From positions 1 through 32,890 of the forward strand of contig JACCXO010000048.1 in assembly GCA_013696975.1 (NCBI GenBank): a DNA stretch of 32,890 bases, in the 5' to 3' direction. Below are positions 23,438 through 31,875 of this stretch, piece after piece. The stretch's first letter is position 1, and every line of letters begins with the position of its first letter. This stretch comes from Nocardioidaceae bacterium. GTDB taxonomy: Bacteria > Actinomycetota > Actinomycetes > Propionibacteriales > Nocardioidaceae. Under the pieces are notes generated by a model. That model saw only the letters and a program-made list of their open reading frames with translations, ran no database searches and had not been told where the DNA came from. Position numbers and translations under genes: made by a program.

Positions 23438-24075
23438 GGCTGCCCTGGCAACCTTGGCATCCGCATCAGCTGCACCACCTGATAGGCGTAGAGGACACCA
23501 GCCCACCAGTAGAGCCCCGTCCCCCAGATCGCGAACGCCCATCCGAACACATCGGCAAGCGTCGCAAGCCGGCCTTCGCTGTCACCAAGCAGGAGCAGCG
23601 GGAAGGCGTACAATAGCGCGGCGGTGGCCGCCTTGCCGAGGAAGTGAACCGGCAGGGCACTGTAGCCTCGGGTACGCAGAAACGGCACCAAGGAGAACAA
23701 GAGGATGTCACGCATCGGCAACATCACCGCCAGCCACCACGGGATGATGTCGCGCAAGGCCAGTCCGATGACGACAGCCAAGATGTAGAGGCGGTCCGCC
23801 ACCGGATCGAGGATCTGCCCGAGCTTCGAAGCCTGGTTCAGGGTGCGTGCCAACATGCCGTCGAGCCAGTCGGTGATACCCGAGACCATGAGCAGCACCA
23901 GCGCCCAGCCGTCCTCCTCAGGCACGAGAACCAGCCACAAGAAAAGCGGGACACCGCAAAGCCGAGCGATGCTCAAAACGTTGGGCAGGGTGAGGATCCG
24001 GTCTGTGACCTCCCTCGGCCCCTCAGCCACGCACGCCTCCGATTCGCCGGCTTCTCGCGACCTGGCCCCCGTCAC
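23434..24075 (-). CDS. pgsA: CDP-alcohol phosphatidyltransferase (PgsA2-like)
   Basis: The 213-residue membrane protein contains the complete CDP-alcohol motif: DWLDGMLARTLNQASKLGQILDPVADRL, that is DxxDGxxAR(x8)GxxxDxxxD. Hydrophobic segments on either side (VPLFLWLVLVP, LYILAVVIGLALRD, LLYAFPLLLLG) give about six helices. It would join a CDP-diacylglycerol to an alcohol such as glycerol 3-phosphate or inositol phosphate; the acceptor cannot be told from sequence. It matches Rv1822 (pgsA2) in gene order. GTG 24075 has TAAGGT 6 bases upstream and no ribosome site, so the operon probably starts with a leaderless message. Confidence 0.88.
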   Translation of the reverse strand: MTGARSREAGESEACVAEGPREVTDRILTLPNVLSIARLCGVPLFLWLVLVPEEDGWALVLLMVSGITDWLDGMLARTLNQASKLGQILDPVADRLYILAVVIGLALRDIIPWWLAVMLPMRDILLFSLVPFLRTRGYSALPVHFLGKAATAALLYAFPLLLLGDSEGRLATLADVFGWAFAIWGTGLYWWAGVLYAYQVVQLMRMPRLPGQP

Positions 24076-24081
24076 ACCGAA

Positions 24082-24087
24082 ACCTTA
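24082..24087 (-). promoter_or_regulatory. -10 hexamer of the pgsA-DUF881-sbp operon (leaderless type)
   Basis: TAAGGT on the minus strand lies 6 bases before GTG 24075 in the short gap after hmgA. No Shine-Dalgarno is present. Confidence 0.45.
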
Positions 24088-24102
24088 GTACGTCGAATCC
24101 CG

Positions 24103-25359
24103 CTAGGAGCCCTGGTCGTTTCCGTCCGTTGCGGACTGCATGCCGTTGGCCCACGACCAGGCATACGCGCCGTCGTCGCTCGCCAATGCCGCCTCTCCCA
24201 GATCGAGAGGCCGGAAGGTGTCGACCATAACGGCCAGCTCGTCGAAATAGTCGACACCGATCGACCGCTCGTAGGCGCCGGTCTGGGGGCCGTGTGCGTG
24301 TCCGCCTGGGTGGACAGTGATTGAGCCCTTGCTGATCCCGGAGCCCTTGCGGGCCTCGTAGTCGCCGTCCACGTAGAACATGATCTCGTCGCTGTCGACG
24401 TTCGAGTGGTAGTAGGGCACCGGGATGGAGAGCGGGTGGTAGTCGACCTTGCGCGGCACGAAGTTACAGACCACGAAGTTGTAAGCCTCGAACACCTGGT
24501 GGACGGGCGGCGGCTGGTGCACGCGACCAGTGATGGGTTCGAAGTCGGAGACGTTGAATGCGTAGGGGTAAAGGCAACCATCCCAGCCCACCACGTCGAA
24601 CGGGTGGAACGGATAGGTGTAGACGGTGCCGACGACACCGCCAGGGCCGTTGCCGCGGTGCTTGATGAGAACCTGAGTCTGTCCGTCGGGGTCTGCCCCG
24701 ACATCAGCGGCCAGCAGCGGGCCATCCGGCCCACGCAGGTCACGCTCGCAATAGGGCGCGTGCTCCAGCAGCTGGCCGAACCTCGAGAGGTAACGCTTGG
24801 GCGGAGTGATATGCGAGTTGGCCTCGATGCAATAGATCCTCAGCGCTTCGTCCCCCGTCTCGGGCAGCCAACGATGGGTGGTCGCCCTCGGGATGATGAC
24901 GTAGTCACCTTCACCAACCTCGAAGCTGCCGAAGATGGTCTCGACCCGGGCGCGCCCCCGTTCGACATACAGGCACTCGTCACCGATGCCGTTGCGGTAA
25001 AGGGGTGACGGCGCCGCTGCGACGACATAACTGATGCGGACGTCAGGGTTGCCCAAGATCAACCGGCGACCGGTGACCGCGTCGACAGCCGACACGTCGT
25101 CGGAGTCGAAAAGGTCGTGCAGCTTGAGGTGCAGCGGCTTCAGCGGGTGGTTGGGCACAGTCGACAGGTCGCCTACCTGCCAGTCGGCCGCGTCGATGAT
25201 CCGCGAGGGCAGGTTCCGGTGGTACAGCAAGGAGGAATCGGAGGTGAAGCCCTCCTCCCCCATCAGCTCCTCGAAGGCCAGGGCGCTGCCGTCGCCGTCG
25301 GGTCGGTGTTGGGTATGCCGTTTGGGCGGGATGGACCCGACCAACCGATAGTGCGCCAT
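24103..25359 (-). CDS. hmgA: Homogentisate 1,2-dioxygenase
   Basis: The 418-residue protein is the iron-dependent enzyme that opens homogentisate to maleylacetoacetate in tyrosine and phenylalanine breakdown. Recognisable parts are MAHYRLVGSIPPKRHTQH, YVIIPRATTHRWLPE, RVHQPPPVHQVFEAYNFVVCNF and the C-terminal EIMFYVDGDYEARKGSGI and HPGGHAHGPQTGAYERS, which holds metal-binding His and Glu residues. ATG 25359 has AGGAGAG about 10 bases upstream. It is divergent from the unknown gene and fahA across a 100-bp gap. The pgsA operon promoter lies just beyond its stop. Confidence 0.95.
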   Translation of the reverse strand: MAHYRLVGSIPPKRHTQHRPDGDGSALAFEELMGEEGFTSDSSLLYHRNLPSRIIDAADWQVGDLSTVPNHPLKPLHLKLHDLFDSDDVSAVDAVTGRRLILGNPDVRISYVVAAAPSPLYRNGIGDECLYVERGRARVETIFGSFEVGEGDYVIIPRATTHRWLPETGDEALRIYCIEANSHITPPKRYLSRFGQLLEHAPYCERDLRGPDGPLLAADVGADPDGQTQVLIKHRGNGPGGVVGTVYTYPFHPFDVVGWDGCLYPYAFNVSDFEPITGRVHQPPPVHQVFEAYNFVVCNFVPRKVDYHPLSIPVPYYHSNVDSDEIMFYVDGDYEARKGSGISKGSITVHPGGHAHGPQTGAYERSIGVDYFDELAVMVDTFRPLDLGEAALASDDGAYAWSWANGMQSATDGNDQGS

Positions 25360-25447
25360 GGCAGCTTCACTCTCCTGTGCAACGAGCCTGCTTCTCGACG
25401 TCCGCCAGCCGGACGGGTGCGTCTCACTTTCACTCTCAAGATTGCAG

Positions 25448-25453
25448 TAGGTT
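25448..25453 (+). promoter_or_regulatory. -10 hexamer of the unknown gene-fahA operon (leaderless type)
   Basis: TAGGTT lies 6 bases before GTG 25460 in the 100-bp gap shared with hmgA. No ribosome site or good -35 is visible. Confidence 0.45.
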
Positions 25454-25459
25454 GCTCTG

Positions 25460-26284
25460 GTGTCAAAGCCCTACTCGCATACGCGTGCCCTGTTCACGCG
25501 GCTGTTCGATGACGCGGCCATGTTCCCACCCGGGAGCGCCAGCGCGGCTGACGCCGTGACCCAACACCTCGAGCATCGCTCAACCGACTATGCGGACCTG
25601 GTCGGACCCCTCCTCGTGCATGTCGACCGATGGGGTGAATTCGCCACTGCCCACCGACAGGCGGGCTCCCCCGAGCTCGATGTCGTCATCATCGGCTCAG
25701 CTTCCGCTGAACCCGTCGACACCAGCGGTATTGCCGTCGTCGGCCACGAGGTGGCCGCTCCGCTGAGATCGCCGGAGGCCGGTTCTCACCGGCCTGTCGC
25801 GGTCGAGCTCGCGCCTCAGGGGGCTCTCGAACAGAACCTCACAGAACTGGCCCGGATGCGTCAGGGCGGTGCGCCGGTGATCGGCAAGTTTCGAACGGGA
25901 GGCACCTCACTCGAGGCGTTCCCCTCGCAAACCCAGCTGGCGAACCTCATCTGCTCGACCGTGGATCACGGTGTCCCCGTCAAGTTCACGGCCGGCCTGC
26001 ACCACGCTCTCCGCCATACCGACGAGACGACAGGTTTCGACCATCACGGGTTCCTCAACATCGCGGTCGCCATCAGGGCTGCGCATCTCGGCTTCGATGC
26101 CGCGGAGGCGAGCATGATCTTGGGGATACGAGATTCGGAAGCCCTGGTTGGCCAGGTGGCTGCCTGGACTCGAGATGACATCGCCACCGTCCGCTCGACT
26201 TTCACTTCCTTCGGCTGTTGCGGCGTGAGAGACCCCATCGCCGAGGCGGCTGCGCTCGGCCTGCTGTCCCAGGAGAGTGCGTGA
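25460..26284 (+). CDS. Uncharacterised protein of the homogentisate cluster
   Basis: The 274-residue protein belongs to no family I can name. It starts SHTRALFTRLFDDAAMFPPG and has conserved-looking patches PVIGKFRTGGTSLEAFPS, GVPVKFTAGLHHALRHTD, TGFDHHGFLNIAVAI and FGCCGVRDPI near the C-terminus. The alternation of strand-like 'VPVKFTAGLHH' and helix segments suggests an alpha/beta barrel; the His pairs and the CC could be catalytic or metal-binding. It has no signal or membrane helix. GTG 25460 has TAGGTT 6 bases upstream. The stop overlaps the fahA start by four bases (GTGA), so the two are coupled, and hmgA is divergent. This places it in homogentisate breakdown between HmgA and FahA. Confidence 0.75.
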   Translation: MSKPYSHTRALFTRLFDDAAMFPPGSASAADAVTQHLEHRSTDYADLVGPLLVHVDRWGEFATAHRQAGSPELDVVIIGSASAEPVDTSGIAVVGHEVAAPLRSPEAGSHRPVAVELAPQGALEQNLTELARMRQGGAPVIGKFRTGGTSLEAFPSQTQLANLICSTVDHGVPVKFTAGLHHALRHTDETTGFDHHGFLNIAVAIRAAHLGFDAAEASMILGIRDSEALVGQVAAWTRDDIATVRSTFTSFGCCGVRDPIAEAAALGLLSQESA

Positions 26285-27495
26285 CCTGGCTCGACCTGCC
26301 CGACGACTGCCCCTTCGGCATCGAGACGCTGCCTTACGGCGTCTTTCGCCAGGCGACCGACGATCCGCGAGTGGGCGTCAGAATCGGCGAGCAGGTGCTC
26401 GACCTTGCCGCTGTCGCCGCGCACATCGGTCATGAGCATGCGGAAGTCCTCGCCCAGCCGTCCCTGAACCGTCTGATGGCCCTGGGTCCTGCCACCTGTG
26501 GCGAGATCCGCAGCTGGGTGCGGTCACTCTTGGTCGAGAAGTCCCAGCGCGCGATGGTCAGCACTCGCCTGCTCGACGCGAGTGACGTCGTGATGCAGCT
26601 GCCGATCGAGGTGGCAGACTATGTCGACTTCTATGCGAGCGAGTCGCACGCCTCCAACGTCGGGCAGATCTTCCGGCCGGACTCCCCTGCGCTGCCACCG
26701 AACTGGAAGCACCTCCCGATCGGCTACCACGGTCGAGCCGGCACGGTCGTGGTGAGCGGCACTGATGTGGCTCGCCCGCGCGGCCAGCGCCTACCGGCAC
26801 CCGACGATATGCCGGTCTTCGGGCCGTCGACCAAGCTCGACATCGAGTGCGAGGTCGGCTTCGTGGTGGGACAGGCCACCCCGCTCGGCCACTCTGTCGA
26901 GGTGTCCGACGCCCGTGACTACATCTTCGGTGTGGTGCTGCTCAACGACTGGAGCGCCCGAGACATCCAAGCGTGGGAGTACGTCCCCCTCGGGCCGTTC
27001 CTCGGCAAGTCGTTCGCGACGTCTATCTCCGCGTGGGTCGTTCCACTGGAAGCGCTGGACGCAGCCACTGTGCCCTTGCCCGAACAGGATCCCGCTCCCC
27101 TGCCGTATCTGAGCGGAGGTCACACCTCGTTGTTCGCTCTCGACCTACGGCTCGACATCGCCGTCAACGGCCAGGTGATCTCGTCACCTGCGTACCGGGA
27201 CATGTATTGGTCACCAGCGCAGATGCTAGCCCACCTGACCGTTAACGGCGCCAGCCTGCGGGTGGGCGACCTGTTTGCGTCCGGCACGGTGAGTGGGTCG
27301 GAGCGCCTGACCTTCGGCAGCCTGCTCGAGCTCAGCTGGAACGGCACTCAGCCGGTGCAGCTGGGCAACGGTTCGACGCGTGCTTTTCTCGAGGACGGCG
27401 ACGTGGTCACGTTGACGGGTTGGGCCCCTGGAGCGAACGCAGGCCGCGTGACTTTGGGTGAGGTCATGGGCCGCATCGTCGCGTCTCCCGACTGA
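26281..27495 (+). CDS. fahA: Fumarylacetoacetase
   Basis: The 404-residue enzyme hydrolyses fumarylacetoacetate to fumarate and acetoacetate, the last step of homogentisate breakdown. Family segments are LPYGVFRQ near the start, DFYASESHASNVGQIFRP, IGYHGRAGTVVVSGTDV, GPSTKLDIECEVGFVVG and LLNDWSARDIQAWEYVPLGPFLGKSF; the Glu and Asp clusters bind the catalytic metal. The length matches FAH family members (about 400-420). GTG 26281 has AGGAG 7 bases upstream; the track's start at 26218 lies inside the previous gene, which it overlaps by four bases. Confidence 0.95.
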   Translation: MTWLDLPDDCPFGIETLPYGVFRQATDDPRVGVRIGEQVLDLAAVAAHIGHEHAEVLAQPSLNRLMALGPATCGEIRSWVRSLLVEKSQRAMVSTRLLDASDVVMQLPIEVADYVDFYASESHASNVGQIFRPDSPALPPNWKHLPIGYHGRAGTVVVSGTDVARPRGQRLPAPDDMPVFGPSTKLDIECEVGFVVGQATPLGHSVEVSDARDYIFGVVLLNDWSARDIQAWEYVPLGPFLGKSFATSISAWVVPLEALDAATVPLPEQDPAPLPYLSGGHTSLFALDLRLDIAVNGQVISSPAYRDMYWSPAQMLAHLTVNGASLRVGDLFASGTVSGSERLTFGSLLELSWNGTQPVQLGNGSTRAFLEDGDVVTLTGWAPGANAGRVTLGEVMGRIVASPD

Positions 27496-27556
27496 TATTG
27501 GCTCTGGTTGAGCAGTAGCCCTTTCTGCGCGCGAGCGCTGCGGGCCGAACATCCGG

Positions 27557-27562
27557 TACGGT
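27557..27562 (+). promoter_or_regulatory. -10 hexamer of the ZIP transporter gene (leaderless type)
   Basis: TACGGT lies 6 bases before ATG 27569; there is no ribosome site between them. Confidence 0.4.
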
Positions 27563-27568
27563 CTGCCC

Positions 27569-28345
27569 ATGGGACAGGCGTGGCTGTTCGGGCTGATGGC
27601 GTCCAGCCCGCTCGTGCTGGGTGCTGTTTGTGGAATACGGCTGCGGCTGCCGGAGTGGGTCCTCGCGGGAATGCTCTCTTTTGCCGCCGGGGCGTTGATC
27701 ACGGCGGTCGCTTACGAGTTGTTCGAAGACTCCTACGAGCAGGGAGGGCTTTGGCGTGCGGGGCTCGGGATGCTCGTCGGAGCGGCCGTCTTCACGGCTT
27801 TGAGCGCGATGCTCGACCGGTGGGCCGAGGCCGACGGTGCGGACGAGGAGGGCAGCGCGAAGCTCGACAAGGACGCGGCCACGACAGAAAGGCCCCCGAC
27901 GGCGGCGTCCGCACATGGCGCGGCCGGCCTCGCCCTGCTCGCTGCCGTCACGCTCGACGGCGTCCCGGAGAATATCGCGCTTGGAGTCTCGCTGAGTGAG
28001 GGCAGCGGTGGGCTCGCGCTGCTCGCGGCCATCTTCGCCTCGAATCTGCCTGAAGCCTTTGTCGGCAGCGCCTCGATGCGCGAACAGGGTCGCTCCACTC
28101 GCTTCATCGTCGGCACCTGGTCGATTGCCGCCGTGCTGCTCATGCTGGCGGTCGTCGTCGGCGCTGGTCCGCTGGCGGCGGCATCCGCGGAGACGATCTC
28201 GCTTCCGTTGGCCTTCGCCGCCGGCGCGGTGCTCGCCTCACTGGCAGACACGCTGATGCCAGAGGCGTATGAGCAGGGAGGGCCGCTGGTAGCGCTGAGT
28301 ACAACGGCGGGCTTTGTGCTCTCCTTCATGCTCGCCACCCTCTGA
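27569..28345 (+). CDS. ZIP-family metal transporter
   Basis: The 258-residue membrane protein has about eight helices in the ZIP layout, with a charged cytoplasmic loop (DGADEEGSAKLDKDAATTERPP) after helix 3. The helix-4 metal motif reads TLDGVPENIALG and the helix-5 motif ASNLPEAFVG; the canonical HNxPEG and HExPEG histidines are replaced by Asp and Asn, as in some actinobacterial ZIP relatives. It would move a divalent metal such as zinc or manganese, but the changed ligands make the ion uncertain. ATG 27569 has TACGGT at 6 bases. No metal regulator is adjacent. Confidence 0.85.
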   Translation: MGQAWLFGLMASSPLVLGAVCGIRLRLPEWVLAGMLSFAAGALITAVAYELFEDSYEQGGLWRAGLGMLVGAAVFTALSAMLDRWAEADGADEEGSAKLDKDAATTERPPTAASAHGAAGLALLAAVTLDGVPENIALGVSLSEGSGGLALLAAIFASNLPEAFVGSASMREQGRSTRFIVGTWSIAAVLLMLAVVVGAGPLAAASAETISLPLAFAAGAVLASLADTLMPEAYEQGGPLVALSTTAGFVLSFMLATL

Positions 28346-28456
28346 ACTCGCCGCTCCGTCGGTCCTTCAGCGCGCACCGTCAGAACAACGTCGCTGTCTG
28401 TGCTCGAAACCAGCTTGAAAGCTCCGAAATGCACTACTCTGAGTTGTTGTTGAATT

Positions 28457-28473
28457 ACTAGCTGTGACTAGCT
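28457..28473 (+). repeat. Direct repeat ACTAGCT upstream of the hybrid kinase
   Basis: ACTAGCT occurs at 28457-28463 and 28467-28473, one helical turn apart, just before the GGAG ribosome site. It could be a regulator site or part of the 5' leader; this is too short to decide. Confidence 0.35.
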
Positions 28474-28485
28474 TTCGGAGATTCG

Positions 28486-31400
28486 ATGCGCTCTGCCGTG
28501 GCTGCAACGGCCATGAATCATCAGCAGGCACGCGTATCCCCGCCGCTGCGCTGGTTGATAATGGGCGCAGTCGGGCTGGTCGTGGCGGTGGGTGCCTACG
28601 TCTGGCGGTATTCAGGGTCTCCCTCAGCGCAGACACTAGGTGACTTGTCCGAGCTCTTCGCGGCGGTTGTCGCTGCCGTGAGTTGTGCGGGGGCAGCCTA
28701 CAAAGCGTCCGAGGAAAGACGAGCTTGGACGATGCTGGCGCTGGCCGCCACTGTCTGGGCGCTGGGAATGGCGGCGTATGCCTGGTACGGAATCACCCGC
28801 GACCACGTCTATCCGTTCCCGTCAGTTGCCGACCTGGGGTTCATCGGCTACGCCGTGCCCGCCGCGGTGGCGCTGTTCATGTTCCCGCAGCGGAGGCAGA
28901 ACCTGTCATTTTGGCTGCGCACCGGGCTCGACGCCCTCGTCATCGCACTCGCCATCCTGTTCGTCAGCTGGAGCACCGTTCTCGGGCCCTTGTACCGCGC
29001 GGGCGGAGCCGTGCTCACACAGATCACCGGGCTCGCCTACCCGATCGCGGACGTGCTTATTCTTTCGCTGGTGTTGACGCTGGGCATGCGCCGGCCAGCC
29101 GGCCAACGCATGCCGTGGCTCCTCCTCGGCGGCGGTCTGGTCGTGCTGTCCGTCACAGACAGCATCTTCGTCTTTCTGCTCTCCGCCGGTCAGACAGGGC
29201 TCACCGGGACGCCGTTGGTCCTAGGCTGGATGGCCGCTTGGTTCATGGTTGCTCTCGCTCCCTGGGTACCCCGGTCACCGGCCGCTGCGGAAGTTCGCCG
29301 CGACGTCGCCCTGGCTATTGAGCTCGTTCCTTACGTCCCTGTGTTCTTCGCTGCCTTGGTTTCCGCGAGCGTTGTCCTGAGCGATGACCGATTCCTCTTC
29401 ACGACCGGGTTGATCCTGCTCTTCGCGGTGGCCTGGCGTCAGGTGATGATCGTCTACGAGAACGTCACCCTGACGCGTGACCTTGAAGCCAAAGTGGCTG
29501 TTCGTACCGCCGAGTTGGCCGGGTTGGGTGCGATTGTGCAGGCGTCTGCGGATGCGATTGTCGGTAGGTCTGCCGATGGGGTGATCAGGAGTTGGAATCC
29601 GGGGGCCGAACGGTTGTATGGGTGGTCGGCGGAGGAGATTGTGGGGCGGCACGAGGAGGTTCTCGTGCCTGCGGATCGGCGGGAAGAGGAGTCCGCGGTC
29701 TTGGAGCGTGTCCGGTGGGGTGAGCAGGTGCCGCGTTATGACACGGAGCGGGTGCGCAAGGACGGGTCGAGGGTTCCGGTGGCGTTGACGGTTTCCCCGA
29801 TCTTCCATGAGGACGCGGTGCAGGCGATCTCCGCGATAGGCCAAGACATCAGTGAGCGTACGGCGAAGGATGCGGCGTTGGCGGCCGCCCGTAACGAGGC
29901 GTTGGAGTCGTCGCGGTTGAAGTCGGAGTTCTTGGCGACGATGAGTCATGAGATCCGTACCCCGATGAACGGTGTGATCGGGTTGACGAGTCTGCTCTTG
30001 CAGACGCCGCTGGACGAGACGCAACGCCAGTACGCCGAGGGGGTGCAGGGAGCCGGTGAGGCGTTGCTGGCGGTGATCAACGACATACTCGACTTCTCCA
30101 AGCTGGAAGCCGGCAAAGTCGAGTTGGAGCTCGCCGACTTCGACCTGCGGGGGCTGGTCGAGGAGGTGGCGTCTCTGTTCTCGCTGACGGCGCACGGCAA
30201 GCGGCTGGAGCTCGTTGCCTACTGTCGGCCCGAGGTGCCGGCGCTGCTAGTCGGCGATGGCGGCCGAATCCGTCAGATCTTGTTGAACTTGGCCTCGAAC
30301 GCGGTGAAGTTCACCGCCACCGGTGAGGTCGCGATCACGGTACGGTCGACGCCCGAGGATGCGGGCGGCGTGACGATCCGCTTCGAGGTGGCGGACACCG
30401 GCATCGGCATCTCAGCGGCGGCTCGCACGCGATTGTTCGAATCATTCTCGCAGGCCGACGCATCCACCACGCGCCGCTATGGAGGGACCGGGCTGGGGTT
30501 GGCGATCTCGCGACGGCTGACCGAGGCCATGGGCGGTGAGATCGGAGTGGACAGTGAGGTCGGTGTCGGCAGCACGTTCTGGTTCCAGGCGACGTTCCCG
30601 GTCGCCGCTCAGACCCAGGTCGCCGGCCAGCACTTGACCCCGGATCTCCTCGAGGACGTGCCGGTGCTGGTCGTCGACGACAACGCAACCAACCGTCTGA
30701 TCCTGCAGTCGCAGCTGACCGCCTGGGGGATGCGCCCCGACGTCGTCGAGCATCCTCGCTCGGTGGTCGCCCGCATGCGCGACGCGGTCGCCGCGGGCCA
30801 TCCGTACGCAATCGCGGTGCTGGACATGTGCATGCCGGAGACGGACGGCCTGGAGCTGGCGCGTCTGATCTCCATCGACCAAACCCTGAACGACACCTCG
30901 CTGGTCATGATGACGTCCACCATGCAGGTCGACGTGGCGGAACTGAAGCAGGCGGGAGTGAGAGAGTGGCTGACCAAGCCGGTACGCAGCTCGGAGTTCT
31001 ACGACCGGCTGATGCGGCTGATGGCTCCGAAAGCTGCTTCGGCTGCTTCGGCTGCCTCGCTCACAGGCGAGCTTGCGCCTCGTACGGTCGCGGCGGCTTC
31101 GCTGGGACGGGTGCTGGTGGTCGAGGACAACGCCTTGAACCAGCTGGTGGCTGAAGGCGTGGTCTCAAAGCTTGGCTACGAGGTCGACATCGTGGCCAAC
31201 GGCGCCGAAGCGCTCCAAGCCATCTCAACCATTTACTACTCGGCCGTGCTGATGGACTGTCATATGCCGGTCATGGACGGGTTCACCGCGACCGAGGAGA
31301 TCCGGCGCGGAGAAACCAACGGCGACCGAGTCCCCATCATCGCAATGACCGCCGCAGCCATGGCCGAGGACCGCGAGCGTTGCCTGGCCGTCGGAATGGA

Positions 31401-31875
31401 CGACTATGTCTCCAAACCCGTCAACGTCACCGCAATACAAGACGCCCTCACCCGCTGGATACGCACACAACCCGCCGCAGCGCCGATGCTGACCATGGGT
31501 GAGCAGGCACAGCCGAACGGCGACGGCTCGGTCATCGACATGGAACGCCAGGCCGTCTTGCGGGAGCTCGGCCCGGACGACGGGTGGGGCCTGCTCCCGG
31601 CGGTAGTGAGAGCGTTCTCGCAGGATTGCCCGATCATCCTGGAGGCGATGCGCCGCGCTGTCGAGACCGGCGACTCCCCGGCTCTGGGGCAATCCGCCCA
31701 CCAGCTCAAGGGGGCGGCATCAAACATAGGCGCCGTCAGCGTCGCCGCGCTCTGCCAGCAGATGGAGGACGCGAGCTCGACCGGAGCACCACTCGACAGC
31801 GAACTGCTCGCCCAGCTCGAGATCGAGCTTGACCGTGCCACCCGCTTCCTACGCGATGTCTTGTCCGCAGCCTGA
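28486..31875 (+). CDS. Hybrid sensor histidine kinase with PAS, two receivers and HPt
   Basis: The 1129-residue protein begins with about ten hydrophobic segments (residues 22-340). A PAS domain follows (about 348-465: AIVQASADAIVGRSADGVIRSWNPG), then HisKA with His488 (ATMSHEIRTPMNG), HATPase (NLASNAVKFTATG, VADTGIGIS, GGTGLGLAIS), receiver 1 (VLVVDDN, Asp780 in VLDMCMPETDG), receiver 2 (VLVVEDN, Asp924 in LMDCHMPVMDG) and a C-terminal HPt with His1072 (HQLKGAASNIG). All phosphorelay residues are present, so it can relay His-Asp-His. It overlaps the REC-GGDEF gene by one base (TGATG), which is its likely partner. GGAG lies about 6 bases before ATG 28486. The stimulus is unknown. Confidence 0.92.
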   Translation: MRSAVAATAMNHQQARVSPPLRWLIMGAVGLVVAVGAYVWRYSGSPSAQTLGDLSELFAAVVAAVSCAGAAYKASEERRAWTMLALAATVWALGMAAYAWYGITRDHVYPFPSVADLGFIGYAVPAAVALFMFPQRRQNLSFWLRTGLDALVIALAILFVSWSTVLGPLYRAGGAVLTQITGLAYPIADVLILSLVLTLGMRRPAGQRMPWLLLGGGLVVLSVTDSIFVFLLSAGQTGLTGTPLVLGWMAAWFMVALAPWVPRSPAAAEVRRDVALAIELVPYVPVFFAALVSASVVLSDDRFLFTTGLILLFAVAWRQVMIVYENVTLTRDLEAKVAVRTAELAGLGAIVQASADAIVGRSADGVIRSWNPGAERLYGWSAEEIVGRHEEVLVPADRREEESAVLERVRWGEQVPRYDTERVRKDGSRVPVALTVSPIFHEDAVQAISAIGQDISERTAKDAALAAARNEALESSRLKSEFLATMSHEIRTPMNGVIGLTSLLLQTPLDETQRQYAEGVQGAGEALLAVINDILDFSKLEAGKVELELADFDLRGLVEEVASLFSLTAHGKRLELVAYCRPEVPALLVGDGGRIRQILLNLASNAVKFTATGEVAITVRSTPEDAGGVTIRFEVADTGIGISAAARTRLFESFSQADASTTRRYGGTGLGLAISRRLTEAMGGEIGVDSEVGVGSTFWFQATFPVAAQTQVAGQHLTPDLLEDVPVLVVDDNATNRLILQSQLTAWGMRPDVVEHPRSVVARMRDAVAAGHPYAIAVLDMCMPETDGLELARLISIDQTLNDTSLVMMTSTMQVDVAELKQAGVREWLTKPVRSSEFYDRLMRLMAPKAASAASAASLTGELAPRTVAAASLGRVLVVEDNALNQLVAEGVVSKLGYEVDIVANGAEALQAISTIYYSAVLMDCHMPVMDGFTATEEIRRGETNGDRVPIIAMTAAAMAEDRERCLAVGMDDYVSKPVNVTAIQDALTRWIRTQPAAAPMLTMGEQAQPNGDGSVIDMERQAVLRELGPDDGWGLLPAVVRAFSQDCPIILEAMRRAVETGDSPALGQSAHQLKGAASNIGAVSVAALCQQMEDASSTGAPLDSELLAQLEIELDRATRFLRDVLSAA
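31033..31059 (+). repeat. 9-bp tandem repeat in the linker between receivers
   Basis: GCTGCTTCG occurs twice and GCTGCCTCG once, encoding the Ala-Ala-Ser linker after receiver 1 of the hybrid kinase. It is a slippage-prone flexible linker. Confidence 0.7.

Noticed and set aside
29275-30195. 306-aa minus-strand ORF
   Set aside because: Shadow of the kinase PAS/HisKA coding region; Arg/Gln-rich with no domain pattern.
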